Shown: positions 55,745 to 64,000 of the stretch, piece by piece
Numbering within the stretch: position 1 is the stretch's first letter
Layout: every line of letters begins with the position of its first letter
DNA from: Nocardioides conyzicola
GTDB taxonomy: Bacteria > Actinomycetota > Actinomycetes > Propionibacteriales > Nocardioidaceae
NCBI RefSeq assembly: GCF_039543825.1
Contig: NZ_BAABKM010000002.1
Coordinates: 1,086,133 to 1,150,132 of the forward strand
Length of the DNA stretch: 64,000 nt
Reading direction: 5' to 3'
The notes under the pieces: generated by a model
Told to the model about the DNA's origin: nothing
The model's input: the letters and a program-made list of their open reading frames with translations, nothing else
The model's database searches: none
Translations under genes and position numbers: made by a program

Positions 55745-57471
55745 TCCAGCCGCACCCAGGTCCGACCAGCGGTGTCGATCTGGGCGGACCAGTGGGCTAC
55801 GGAGGCACCCTGACCGCCTCCGCCCCCGACATGCTGCAGGGGCCCGTCGGACGCGGTGTAGGTGATGCGCTCGTACGGGTCCGACCTGGCCCCGCGTGCA
55901 TTCGGGTCGAAGCCGAACTCGTGGGTGAACACGAAGCCCAGCCAGAGCTTGCCCGCTGCTCGCCCGATCGGCAGCCGCTCGATGCGCAGGCCGTCGGACA
56001 GGGCGATGGCGAAGCCCCCCTCGTTCTCGGGCTCCAGCACCTCGACGGCGATCGGGCCGCGGTCCGCGATCGCCTGGTCGCGGAGTTCGAGCTCGCGGTA
56101 GCGCTCGAGCACCTGGGCGTCGTGGTCGTGCTCGACCTCCAGCTCGTCGTCCTCGGCGTCGTCATCCGGGTCCAACCACCCCTCGGCCACCCGCCAGGTG
56201 TCGAAGGCGCCGGCCTCCTGCCGCCGCCGGTCCACGTCGGCGGCCGCCGCGAGCTCTGCTGCGGAGAGAGGTGCCGGCAGGAGCCCCGCGAGCTCGTCCC
56301 ATCGGGCCGGGTCGGAGGCGAGCACCTGCCGGACGACGTCCGCGAACTCCAGCATCCGGGGCGACGGGGCGAGGCTGTCGATCCGACGCCCCCGGTGGTC
56401 CTCGACGACGCGCGCTCCTCGGTCGAGCCGTGTGCAGGTGAACGTCGAGGCGGCAGCCGCGAGCGCGCCGACGGCAGCGGAGTAGGCATCGGCGTGGCTG
56501 GTGTAGCGCAGCGCCTCGAGGGCGTTCGCGGGCAGCCAGGCGTGGCACTGCGCGAGCGCGCCGACGGAGGCCTCGTCGAAGGTCTCGTCGACCAGGCGTC
56601 TCTGCCGCTCGGCCTCAGCGGTCGCCCGTCGTCGCAGTTCCGCGATGCCGGGCGGGAGGGACGTGCCGGCGCCCGACCCCAGCTGGGCGAGGACCGCCTG
56701 AACCGCGGGCTCGTCGGTCAGGCCGGCCTCCCGGACCGCTGCCAGGGCCGACCACTCCGCCAGGCTTCGAAGGGCCTCCGGATCCATGGCGTCCATGGCG
56801 TCCTGGGCACCAGGGAGGGAGTGGTCGAGCGGCCCGTAGCCGCTCGAACCCGGGGTGTACGTCGACAGGTCCGACGGCCGCGCGACGATGGCTCGCGGAC
56901 GGGAGCCGTCGAGGTCGGTCCGGCTGAAGCCGACCCCGGCATACGTCTCGACCATGGCGGCTCCGACGGTCAGCAGGTCCGGTGGTTCGTCACCCATGCA
57001 CAACCGTGCCAGCGCTCGCAGCGCTCGGGGCACCTCCTCCAGGTCTTCCTCGTCCACGTACGACAGGTCGACCGAGCCGACCACCTTCCCGCGGCGTGCG
57101 CACGTCACCTGGACGGCACCGTTGACGTTCCAGTACAGACTGGCCGCGACCTTCCCGGCTCCGACCCGGGAGGCCTCTCGCAGCACCTCGGTGCGCGAGC
57201 CCTCGAAGCCGTTGAACTCGAACACCACCGCGGCGCCCGCTGTCGGGGCGACCCAGATCTCGTTGCGGTCGTCGCCGAGGTCACCGAGGGCGGCCCGTTC
57301 TCCGAAGCCGGCCGCGGAGGTGTCGCGCTCTTCGCCAGCGTCGGCGGGGTCGTGCCCGAACGACCGGGCAACCGCTTCCGGGTCGGCGTCCGGCACCACC
57401 GTGACGCATCCGGCTACCTGGAGCTCGGAGTCCGACAGCCAGGCGTACGTCGTGGGGTCCACAGAGGCCAT
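55693..57471 (-). CDS. Large protein with DUF6461-like N-terminus
   Basis: A 592-aa soluble protein. The opening TYAWLSDSELQVAGCVTVV and DPEAVARSFGHDP resemble DUF6461, an actinobacterial domain of unknown function, covering about residues 1-180. The middle is helical (SHADAYSAAVGALAAAAST), and an acidic stretch (DPDDDAEDDELEVEHDHD, residues about 425-445) separates a C-terminal beta-rich domain. No catalytic motif seen. It overlaps the P450 by 52 bp. Confidence 0.7.
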   Translation of the reverse strand: MASVDPTTYAWLSDSELQVAGCVTVVPDADPEAVARSFGHDPADAGEERDTSAAGFGERAALGDLGDDRNEIWVAPTAGAAVVFEFNGFEGSRTEVLREASRVGAGKVAASLYWNVNGAVQVTCARRGKVVGSVDLSYVDEEDLEEVPRALRALARLCMGDEPPDLLTVGAAMVETYAGVGFSRTDLDGSRPRAIVARPSDLSTYTPGSSGYGPLDHSLPGAQDAMDAMDPEALRSLAEWSALAAVREAGLTDEPAVQAVLAQLGSGAGTSLPPGIAELRRRATAEAERQRRLVDETFDEASVGALAQCHAWLPANALEALRYTSHADAYSAAVGALAAAASTFTCTRLDRGARVVEDHRGRRIDSLAPSPRMLEFADVVRQVLASDPARWDELAGLLPAPLSAAELAAAADVDRRRQEAGAFDTWRVAEGWLDPDDDAEDDELEVEHDHDAQVLERYRELELRDQAIADRGPIAVEVLEPENEGGFAIALSDGLRIERLPIGRAAGKLWLGFVFTHEFGFDPNARGARSDPYERITYTASDGPLQHVGGGGGQGASVAHWSAQIDTAGRTWVRLDYLDGGRSVASETIGLA

Positions 57472-57502
57472 GCGCGCAGCGTAGGGCGCATCCCGGTCGG
57501 CG

Positions 57503-59371
57503 TCAGGCGGTCAGGTGATGGATGTAGCACCAGCGCCAGTCCTCGCCGGGCTCGACCGACTGCATGACCGGGTGGGTCGTGTCGTGGAAGTGCGCGGTGG
57601 CGTGCTGCAGGGGTGAGGAGTCGCAGCAGGCGACGTTGCCGCACTCGAGGCACCGGCGCAGCGCCACCCACTGGGTGCCGGCGTCGAGACAGGCCTGGCA
57701 GTACTCCCCGCGCGGCAGGTCGGCGACCGGGTAGGCCAGCAGGTCGTCGCAGGTCTCCCCCGTCGTCCAGCGACGGCGGGCGTACGACGCCGCCTCGTCG
57801 CGCTCCTGCTCCGCGCTGTCGAGCATCGACTCCTCGACGTCGAGCATCGCGAGCACGTCGGCGATCACCTCGGAGGCGATGGTGCCGGACCGGCGGATCT
57901 CCAGGATCCGGCTGCGCTCGGCGTTGATCATCTGCATCCGGATCCGGTAGTACAGCGCGGCCGGCGACTCCTGGTCGGCCGTCGTGCCCAGGCGCTCCCA
58001 GGCCGCGAAGTTGCGCTGGTCGAGCCGCTGCCGGATCAGGTCGCAGACACCGGTCTGGTCGTCGTACTCGATCTTGTCCAGCTCCTGGATCGCGGCCTTG
58101 GACGCCTGCTGGAGCAGGGTGGCCCGCGCGAGCGCGTCGTCGAGCGGGTCCGGTGCCGGCACCTTGAGCACCCGGGCGAACCACGGCAGGGTGAGCCCCT
58201 GGATCAGCAGGGTCCCGGCCACGACCGTGAACGCGATCGCGAAGAGCACCTCGCGGTCGGCGGTGTCGTCGGGGATCAGGAACGCGGCCGCCAGGGTCAC
58301 GACGCCACGCATGCCGGACCAGCCGAGCAGGAACGTGAAGGACCGGGGCGGCACCAGCCGGTTGCCGGCCTCGTCGATCGGACGCGCCAGCGCGTAGCGG
58401 GCGACGAAGACCCAGATCATCCGCAGCGCGATCACCGCGACGAGGGTCAGCAGGCAGACGGCGACGATCCGCGACCAGGACATGTCGCTGTCGGCGAGGT
58501 CCTGGTAGAGCCACTGGGCCTGGAGACCGATCAGCGCGAAGACGGTGTTCTCCAGCAGGAACGCGATCGTGCGCCAGTTGATCCGCTCGGCGATCCGGGA
58601 CTGGGCCGTCTGCAGGATCGGAGCCTTGTGACCGAGCAGGAGCCCGGCCACGACGACCGCGACGACACCCGAGGCGTGGATCTCCTCGGCGGCCAGGAAG
58701 CAGGCGAACGGGATCACGAACGAGAGCCCGACGTCGAGCACCGGGTCGCTGATCCGCTTGCGGAGCCAGCCGACCAGCATGAACCCGACGAGACCGACGA
58801 GCACGCCGCCGCCGGCCGCGCGCGCGAAGTCCCAGCCGACCTCCCACCCGTTGATGTGACCGGCGATGCTGACGCCCAGCGCCGTCCGCAGCGCGACCAG
58901 GGCCGTCGCGTCGTTGAAGAGGGACTCGCCCTCGAGGATCGTCACGACCCGGCGCGGGAGCCCGACCTTGCGCCCGACGGCGGTCGCCGCGACGGCGTCG
59001 GGCGGCGCCACGACCGCGCCGAGCGCGAACGCGACGGGCCACGAGACCCCGGGCACCATCTCGTGGACCAGCCACCCGACGCCCGCGGTGGTGAAGAGAA
59101 CCAGGCCCACCGACAGCAGCAGGATCGAGCGACGGTTGGCGTTGAAGTCGACCAGGGACGACGTGATCGAGGTCGAGTAGAGCAGCGGCGGCAGCAGCCC
59201 GAACAGCACGACCTCGGGCTCCAGGTGGACCTGCGGCACGAACGGCAGGAACGACGCCGCGACGCCGGCGACCACGAGCAGGAGGGGGGCGGGTACGCCG
59301 ATCCGGCCGGCGACGGTGACTCCGGCGAGCACCCCGACGGCGAGCGCGACCAGCAAGAAGGCGATCTCCAC
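57503..59371 (-). CDS. CPA1 Na+/H+ antiporter fused to a UBP-type zinc finger
   Basis: A 622-aa protein. Residues 1-400 hold about 12 membrane segments with LEGESLFNDATALV (Asn153-Asp154, the cation site) and GWSGMRGVVTLAAAF, typical of bacterial CPA1 exchangers. A helical cytoplasmic region follows, then residues about 556-622 form a zinc finger of the UBP type with YCQACLD, RRCLECGNVACC, HATAHFHDT and a final WRWCYIHH. Such a finger binds ubiquitin C-termini in eukaryotes; its bacterial ligand is unknown. It probably regulates the exchanger. Confidence 0.9.
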   Translation of the reverse strand: MEIAFLLVALAVGVLAGVTVAGRIGVPAPLLLVVAGVAASFLPFVPQVHLEPEVVLFGLLPPLLYSTSITSSLVDFNANRRSILLLSVGLVLFTTAGVGWLVHEMVPGVSWPVAFALGAVVAPPDAVAATAVGRKVGLPRRVVTILEGESLFNDATALVALRTALGVSIAGHINGWEVGWDFARAAGGGVLVGLVGFMLVGWLRKRISDPVLDVGLSFVIPFACFLAAEEIHASGVVAVVVAGLLLGHKAPILQTAQSRIAERINWRTIAFLLENTVFALIGLQAQWLYQDLADSDMSWSRIVAVCLLTLVAVIALRMIWVFVARYALARPIDEAGNRLVPPRSFTFLLGWSGMRGVVTLAAAFLIPDDTADREVLFAIAFTVVAGTLLIQGLTLPWFARVLKVPAPDPLDDALARATLLQQASKAAIQELDKIEYDDQTGVCDLIRQRLDQRNFAAWERLGTTADQESPAALYYRIRMQMINAERSRILEIRRSGTIASEVIADVLAMLDVEESMLDSAEQERDEAASYARRRWTTGETCDDLLAYPVADLPRGEYCQACLDAGTQWVALRRCLECGNVACCDSSPLQHATAHFHDTTHPVMQSVEPGEDWRWCYIHHLTA

Positions 59372-59452
59372 GGGCCCATCCTTGTCGACGAACGTTTCGA
59401 GAGCGTGATCCGTTCGCTCAGGGCGCAGGCGGAGGCCGCCCCGTCGCCCCGG

Positions 59453-59812
59453 TCAGGCCTGCGGAGCCGGCCGCACCAGGGTCGCGCGGCCGGCGGTGAA
59501 GTCGGCGAGGTAGTCCAGGTAGGCGCCCTCCCCCTGTTCGCCGGGCTCGACCAGCATGCTCGAGGCCTGGACCCCGTCCTGCAGGCTGACGGCGACGTGG
59601 ACGGCCCGGTCGGCCGGCACCTCGAAGAAGACGCGGCCCCAGTAGACGACGTACTGCCGGCCGTCGATCCCGACCGTCGGGACGATCCGGTCGCGGGCGG
59701 TGGACGAGAGGAACGTCCCCTTGCTCCGCAGGTCGATGGTCAGCATCCGCCGAGGTCCGGTGTGCCACTCGACGTACGGGACGACACCGGGCTGGGTCGG
59801 CTGCTCGGTCAT
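59453..59812 (-). CDS. Small soluble protein, unknown
   Basis: A 119-aa protein with mostly beta segments (YVEWHTGPRRMLTIDL, VYWGRVFFEVPADRAVHVAVSL). No family recognised and no signal peptide. ATG is preceded by GGCTGCC only, so translation may be leaderless. It sits between the antiporter and a hydrolase on the opposite strand. Confidence 0.6.
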   Translation of the reverse strand: MTEQPTQPGVVPYVEWHTGPRRMLTIDLRSKGTFLSSTARDRIVPTVGIDGRQYVVYWGRVFFEVPADRAVHVAVSLQDGVQASSMLVEPGEQGEGAYLDYLADFTAGRATLVRPAPQA

Positions 59813-59822
59813 GGCGGCAGCC

Positions 59823-59828
59823 TACGGT
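59823..59828 (+). promoter_or_regulatory. -10 box before the hydrolase at 59835
   Basis: TACGGT lies 6 nt before GTG 59835; no ribosome binding site. Confidence 0.4.
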
Positions 59829-59834
59829 GGCGTC

Positions 59835-60452
59835 GTGGCCTACCTGTTCGTCCCCAGCCCGCTGTTGGGCCCGGCGACCTGGGCGCCCGTCGCCGACCTC
59901 CTCGGCGGCCGGGTGGCGGCCGTCGGTGACGCGATCGAGACGCCCGACGGCGAGGTGGTGCTGGTCGTGCACAGCAACGCCGGCCTCCATGCGCCCCGGC
60001 TCGCGGCGCAGCTGGAAGCCCGCGCCACCGTGTACGTCGACGCCGCGCTCCCCGGTGACGGCCCGGACACGACGCTCGCACCGCCGCGGTTCCTGGCGTT
60101 CCTGGAGACCATGGTCGACGACGACGGCCTGCTGCCGCCGTGGACGCAGTGGTGGGGCGACGAGGTCGACGACCTCTTCCCCGACGTCGAGACGCGCGCG
60201 GCGGTCGAGGCCGAGCAGCCACGGCTTCCGTTGTCCTACTTCACCTCGAGGGTCTCGGTGCCGACCGGTTGGGCGGAGCGGCCGAGCGGCTACCTGGCGT
60301 TCGGGGACACATACGCCGAGGAGCTCGCCCTCGCCCGGTCGCACGGCTGGCCGGTGACGGTGCTGCCCGGTCGGCACCTGCACCAGCTGGTCGACCCGGT
60401 CGCGGTGGCCGCGGCTGTAGCGGACCTGGCGGCTAGGGCCGGAGCGCCCTGA
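59835..60452 (+). CDS. Alpha/beta hydrolase-fold protein
   Basis: A 205-aa small alpha/beta protein. VAYLFVPSPLLGPATW opens it, VVLVVHSNAGLHAPRLAAQL is the nucleophile elbow region (HSNAG, Ser where expected), and a C-terminal GRHLHQL may give the His. It resembles small actinobacterial alpha/beta hydrolases without assigned substrate. It overlaps menD on the other strand by 20 bp. Confidence 0.65.
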   Translation: MAYLFVPSPLLGPATWAPVADLLGGRVAAVGDAIETPDGEVVLVVHSNAGLHAPRLAAQLEARATVYVDAALPGDGPDTTLAPPRFLAFLETMVDDDGLLPPWTQWWGDEVDDLFPDVETRAAVEAEQPRLPLSYFTSRVSVPTGWAERPSGYLAFGDTYAEELALARSHGWPVTVLPGRHLHQLVDPVAVAAAVADLAARAGAP

Positions 60453-61998
60453 TCCGGGCGTCGAGCTCGCGGCGGTTGTCGCGGCGTACGGCGACCTCGA
60501 CGACCTCGATGCCGCCATTGGGGCTGGCCAGGGCCTGGTCGAGCTCGGCTGACGAGCCGACCTTCCAGTGCGGGGTCCTGGTGGCGGCGCAAAGGGCGGC
60601 GAGGTCGACGCCGTGCGGGGTGCCGAAGAGCTTCTCGAAGCGGTCGTCGTACGCCGCGTCGCCCTGCTCGAGCATCGTGAAGATCGAGCCGCCGTCGTCG
60701 TTGACGACCACGATCGTCAGGTCGGGCACGGGCTCGCCGGGCCCGATGACCAGGCCGTTGGCGTCGTGCACGAACGTCACGTCCCCCATCAGCGCGAACG
60801 CCCGGGTCGTGTCGGGCCGGGCCAGCGCGGCCCCGATCGCGGTGGAGATGGTGCCGTCGATGCCGGCGAGCCCTCGGTTGGCGATCACCTTGCGGTGTCG
60901 CCCGACCTCGTAGCGCGGCACCATCAGGTCGAGGTCGCGGATCGGGCTGGACGCGCCGACGACCAGCAGCCCGCCGGGCGGCAGGGCGCGGGCGACGGCG
61001 CCGGCGACCTCGTGCGGCGTCAGCTCAGGCTCGGCGGCGAGCAGCGCGTCGAGCCGCCGGCCGACGGTCGTGTCGGCCGCGTGCCACTCCTCCAGCCAGG
61101 CGGGGCCGTCCGGCTCCTTCACGTGTGGAACGACCGGCAGCCGCTCGTCGACCGGGAACGGTCGCTCGGTCCACACGCCCCCCGTGGGGGTGTCGATGAC
61201 GGTCACGTCATCGCGAGCGAGCAGCCGGCTGACCGGACGCGACAGCGTCGGGTGTCCGCAGACGACGACCCGTTCGATCCGGTCACCGAGCTCTCCGGAG
61301 AGCAGCAGCCGGTAGGTGCGGATCGCGGTGGCGCCGGTGCGCGAGCCGCTCGACGGCTCGGCGAGCAGGGGCCAGCCTCCGGACTCGGCGAGCTGTCTGG
61401 CCTGCGGCCCGGCGTCGTCGCCGGCGACGACCACCGTGCGGGGACCGCTGCTCAGCCACGCCATCACGGCCGGGATCACGGGCCGCGGTGCGGGACCGGG
61501 CGCGACGTCGGGCTGCCACGTGTCGTCGGGCAGCAGTGGGTCGTCCAGCGGCACGTTGAGGTGCACCGGGCGCAGGACGTGCAGGTCCAGGCCTGCACTC
61601 GCGTCCTGAGTGGCGACGAGTGGGCCGAAGACGCCGACCTGGTCGGTGGTCTGGTTGGCGTTGGTGCCGCGCAGCCGGGCCGGGCGGTCGGCGGTCACGA
61701 CGACCAGCGGCAGCCCGGCGTGGGCGGCCTCGAGGACCGCGGGGTGCAGGTTGGCGACGGCGGTGCCCGACGTGCAGATGACGGCGGCACGGTTGCCGTT
61801 CTTGGTGAGCCCGAGCGCGAGGAAGCCGGCCGTGCGCTCGTCGATGCGGGTGTGCAGCCGGACCAGCCCGGCCGCAGCGGCGTCGTACGCCGCGAACGAC
61901 AGCGGGGCGTTCCGCGAGCCCGGAGCGACCACGATCTCGCTGACGCCCGCCTCGACCAGCGCGGTCACCACGGCGCGCGCGGTGTCGGTGGCGATCAT
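60433..61998 (-). CDS. menD: SEPHCHC synthase MenD
   Basis: A 521-aa ThDP-dependent enzyme that joins 2-oxoglutarate and isochorismate in menaquinone synthesis. VAPGSRNAPLSFAAYD, VICTSGTAVANLHPAV, LTADRPARLRGT-like sequence and the ThDP motif GDVTFVHDANGL followed by VVNDDGGSIF are typical. ATG overlaps the menC stop by four bases, so menE-menC-menD form a coupled operon. Confidence 0.94.
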   Translation of the reverse strand: MIATDTARAVVTALVEAGVSEIVVAPGSRNAPLSFAAYDAAAAGLVRLHTRIDERTAGFLALGLTKNGNRAAVICTSGTAVANLHPAVLEAAHAGLPLVVVTADRPARLRGTNANQTTDQVGVFGPLVATQDASAGLDLHVLRPVHLNVPLDDPLLPDDTWQPDVAPGPAPRPVIPAVMAWLSSGPRTVVVAGDDAGPQARQLAESGGWPLLAEPSSGSRTGATAIRTYRLLLSGELGDRIERVVVCGHPTLSRPVSRLLARDDVTVIDTPTGGVWTERPFPVDERLPVVPHVKEPDGPAWLEEWHAADTTVGRRLDALLAAEPELTPHEVAGAVARALPPGGLLVVGASSPIRDLDLMVPRYEVGRHRKVIANRGLAGIDGTISTAIGAALARPDTTRAFALMGDVTFVHDANGLVIGPGEPVPDLTIVVVNDDGGSIFTMLEQGDAAYDDRFEKLFGTPHGVDLAALCAATRTPHWKVGSSAELDQALASPNGGIEVVEVAVRRDNRRELDARIRALRP

Positions 61999-62936
61999 GA
62001 GGATCGATCCTGCCGCAGCGCCAGCACCTCGGCCAGCCGGGCCTCCCAGTGCGCGACCCGGTCGGGGTCGGCGTGCACGAGCGACTCGTCGACGACCGGC
62101 AGCCGCACCGGCAGGGCACCGTCGACGGGCAGCAGCGACTCGTCGACGATGTCGGCGGCCAGCAGCTGCACGGTCGCGAGCCCGCAGGCGTAGGGCAGCT
62201 CGGGCAGGGCCGCCGCCAGCGCGACCCCGGCCGCGATCCCCAGGGACGTCTCCAGCGCGGACGAGACGACGACGGGCAGGCCGATGTCCTCCGCGATCCG
62301 CAGGCACGCGCGCACGCCGCCGAGCGGCTGGACCTTGAGCACGGCCACGTCGGCGGCCTCCAGGTCGCGCACCCGGTAGGGGTCCTCTGCCCGGCGGATC
62401 GACTCGTCGGCGGCGATGGGTACGCCGACGGCCCGGCGTACCCGCGCGAGGTCCTCGACGCTCGCGACGGGCTGCTCGACGTACTCGAGCCCGCCGGCCG
62501 CGCGGTCCAGGACGGGGATGCCGGCGATCGCGGTGTCGAGGTCCCACAGCCCGTTGACGTCGATCCGGATCCGGCCGTCGGGGCCGATCGCGTCGCGGAC
62601 CGCCTCCAGCCGCGCCTGGTCGTCGGCCAGGGTCTGGCCGGGTTCGGCGACCTTCACCTTGGCGGTCCGGCAGCCGCCGCGCAGGACGACGGCGTGCGCC
62701 TCCTCGGGACCCACGGCGGGCACGGTGACGTTGACGGGCACCGAGTCGCGGAGCGGCGCAGGCCAGTCACCGGCGGCCGCCTCCTCCGCGCAGCGCAGCC
62801 AGGGCTCGGCGACGGCCGCGTCGTACTCCAGGAACGGGCTCCACTCCCCCCAGCCGGCCGGGCCCGGGATCAGCACGCCCTCGCGGACGGTGATGCCGCG
62901 GAACCTCGTGCGCATCGGCAGGCTGTAGACCCTCAT
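61995..62936 (-). CDS. menC: o-Succinylbenzoate synthase
   Basis: A 313-aa enolase-superfamily enzyme that dehydrates SHCHC to o-succinylbenzoate. TAKVKV (Lys), RIDVNGLW (Asp), YVEQP (Glu), AADESI (Asp) and VLKVQP (Lys) are the catalytic and metal residues in order. It overlaps menE and menD by four bases each. Confidence 0.93.
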   Translation of the reverse strand: MRVYSLPMRTRFRGITVREGVLIPGPAGWGEWSPFLEYDAAVAEPWLRCAEEAAAGDWPAPLRDSVPVNVTVPAVGPEEAHAVVLRGGCRTAKVKVAEPGQTLADDQARLEAVRDAIGPDGRIRIDVNGLWDLDTAIAGIPVLDRAAGGLEYVEQPVASVEDLARVRRAVGVPIAADESIRRAEDPYRVRDLEAADVAVLKVQPLGGVRACLRIAEDIGLPVVVSSALETSLGIAAGVALAAALPELPYACGLATVQLLAADIVDESLLPVDGALPVRLPVVDESLVHADPDRVAHWEARLAEVLALRQDRSS

Positions 62937-63907
62937 GCGAGGCCCCGCAGCGTGAGACGGTCCGGCTTGCCGTTGGGCAGCAGCGGGATCTCGTCGAGGA
63001 CGACCAGCTGCCGCGGCGCCCACGACCGCGGGTGCGCCTCGGCCACCCAGGCTCGGGCGCCCTCCACCGACACGGGGCCGACGACGAAGGCGACGAGCCG
63101 GTTGCCCCACTCCTCGTCGGGTACGCCGAGCACCTCGGCCGCGACGACGTCCGGGTGCTCACGGAGCCGGGCGGCGACGGCCGGGGCCGGGACGTTGACC
63201 CCACCGCTGACCACGACGTCGTCGACCCGGCCGAGCACGTGCAGCCGGCCGTCCTCGTCGAGCCGGCCGGCGTCGGAGGTGAGGAACCACCCGTCGACCA
63301 GCACCTCGGCGGTGCCGTCCGGGTCGCCGTCGTACCTCTCGAAGAGCGTGGGTCCACCGATCCGGATCCGGCCACCGGGGTCGAGGGCGACCGCCACGCC
63401 GTCGAGGGCGTACCCGTCGTAGACGCAGCCGCCGGCGGTCTCCGCGGAGCCGTACGTCGCGACCACGCGCACCCCGGCTCCCTCGGCGCGGCGACGGAGC
63501 GCGGGGTCGATCGGCCCACCGCCGAGCAGCACGGTGTGGAAGCTCTGCAGCGCCTCCGCATCCGTCTCCAGCAGCCGGTGCAGCTGGGTCGGCACCAGCG
63601 ACACGAAGTCCGCGTCGCGGGACGCCGCCGCGAACGACTCGTGCTCCTCGAGCAGCACCGGGTCGTGGCCGGCGACCAGCGAGCGACAGATCACCTGCAC
63701 GCCGGCGACGTACGACGCGGGCAGCGCGAGCAGCCAACGCCCGGACCCCCCGAGGCGGCGTGCGGAGGCCGCCACGGACGCCCGGACGGCGGCCCGGGAC
63801 AGGACGACCCGCTTGGGACGGCCGGTCGAGCCGGACGTCTCGACCACCCACGGCTCCGGGTCCTCGGCGGCCAGCCAGGCGTCGAGCTCGCGGACCGCGT
63901 TAATCAC
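62933..63907 (-). CDS. menE: o-Succinylbenzoate-CoA ligase
   Basis: A 324-aa acyl-CoA synthetase, shorter than the usual 450 or more residues but typical of actinobacteria. TSGSTGRPKRVVLS is the phosphate loop, ATYGSAETAGG the second adenylate motif, SDAGRLDEDGRL the third and LPNGKPDRLTL carries the catalytic Lys. GTG 63907 lies 7 nt after TAGTGT on the minus strand (leaderless). It is the first gene of the menECD group. Confidence 0.92.
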   Translation of the reverse strand: MINAVRELDAWLAAEDPEPWVVETSGSTGRPKRVVLSRAAVRASVAASARRLGGSGRWLLALPASYVAGVQVICRSLVAGHDPVLLEEHESFAAASRDADFVSLVPTQLHRLLETDAEALQSFHTVLLGGGPIDPALRRRAEGAGVRVVATYGSAETAGGCVYDGYALDGVAVALDPGGRIRIGGPTLFERYDGDPDGTAEVLVDGWFLTSDAGRLDEDGRLHVLGRVDDVVVSGGVNVPAPAVAARLREHPDVVAAEVLGVPDEEWGNRLVAFVVGPVSVEGARAWVAEAHPRSWAPRQLVVLDEIPLLPNGKPDRLTLRGLA

Positions 63908-63914
63908 GCGACCG

Positions 63915-63920
63915 ACACTA
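63915..63920 (-). promoter_or_regulatory. -10 box of the menE-menC-menD operon
   Basis: TAGTGT on the minus strand, 7 nt before GTG 63907, in a 36-bp region shared with a divergent gene. Confidence 0.45.
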
Positions 63921-63943
63921 TCCGTGCGTGATGGGATGCCGGG

Positions 63944-64000
63944 GTGCCGTCCCGCCTCGACCGGTTCCTCCCGCCCACCCCGCTGGCGCGCCGGCTGTCG
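63944..64000 (+). CDS. Start of a further gene, perhaps an MFS transporter (cut by the edge)
   Basis: A GTG at 63944 opens 19 codons to the window end (MPSRLDRFLPPTPLARRLS). It is divergent from menE and lies 6 nt after TGGGAT. Basic N-termini like this precede the first helix of many MFS transporters, but too little is present to identify it. Confidence 0.4.
   Translation, partial: MPSRLDRFLPPTPLARRLS

Overview
The window is chromosomal DNA of a very GC-rich actinobacterium. The closest fit by gene content is the Nocardioidaceae (Nocardioides or a relative). This placement is an inference from several things seen together: a 14-subunit nuo operon, menaquinone rather than ubiquinone genes, a KorAB 2-oxoglutarate:ferredoxin oxidoreductase, an F420-type DDN-like protein, ESX/type VII-style small proteins, GTG and TTG starts, and many promoters whose -10 box (TANNNT) sits 6-7 nt before the start codon, as in leaderless transcription. 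I see no phage, insertion sequence, integron or CRISPR array.

Layout. 0-4.7 kb: a divergent ROK-family regulator (cut by the left edge) and an Entner-Doudoroff operon, zwf-edd-eda, with overlapping reading frames. 4.7-11.7 kb: a frameshifted SAM methyltransferase behind a twin palindromic operator, an epoxide-hydrolase-like enzyme, tag, a YdeP-type molybdopterin oxidoreductase with a pirin, a membrane protein and a DDN-like protein. 11.7-14.9 kb: homogentisate catabolism (hmgA, then divergently an uncharacterised 285-aa protein and fahA). 14.9-21 kb: small membrane protein, a GNAT acetyltransferase with an in-frame nonsense codon, metallophosphoesterase, ZIP transporter, hexapeptide acyltransferase, tRNA-Tyr, YajQ, and a lipoprotein. 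21-24.8 kb: sulfate ABC transporter cysP-cysT-cysW-cysA. 25-28.1 kb: korAB behind a 28-bp KstR-type palindrome and closed by a strong terminator. 28.2-30.1 kb: RarD-type permease and two small proteins.

30-46.7 kb is a single minus-strand respiratory operon nuoABCDEFGHIJKLMN, ending in a translationally coupled polyprenyl diphosphate synthase. A Rex-like palindrome lies upstream of nuoA. Between nuoA and menG sits a three-gene EspC-like / WXG-like / lipoprotein module (46.8-49.1 kb), the best candidate for an undescribed secreted system in the window. 49-64 kb carries menaquinone biosynthesis (menG, menF, menD, menC, menE) interspersed with an L,D-transpeptidase, a metallo-beta-lactamase-fold protein, a GNAT-P450 pair, a DUF6461-like protein and a CPA1 antiporter fused to a UBP-type zinc finger.

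How it fits together: the Entner-Doudoroff enzymes, homogentisate degradation and KorAB feed pyruvate, fumarate/acetoacetate and succinyl-CoA into central metabolism. NADH is oxidised by complex I, and its quinone pool is built by the men genes and the prenyl synthase located alongside. Partner genes not seen here include pgl, hppD and menB. Gene functions are assigned by my reading of motifs and context; no database search was run.
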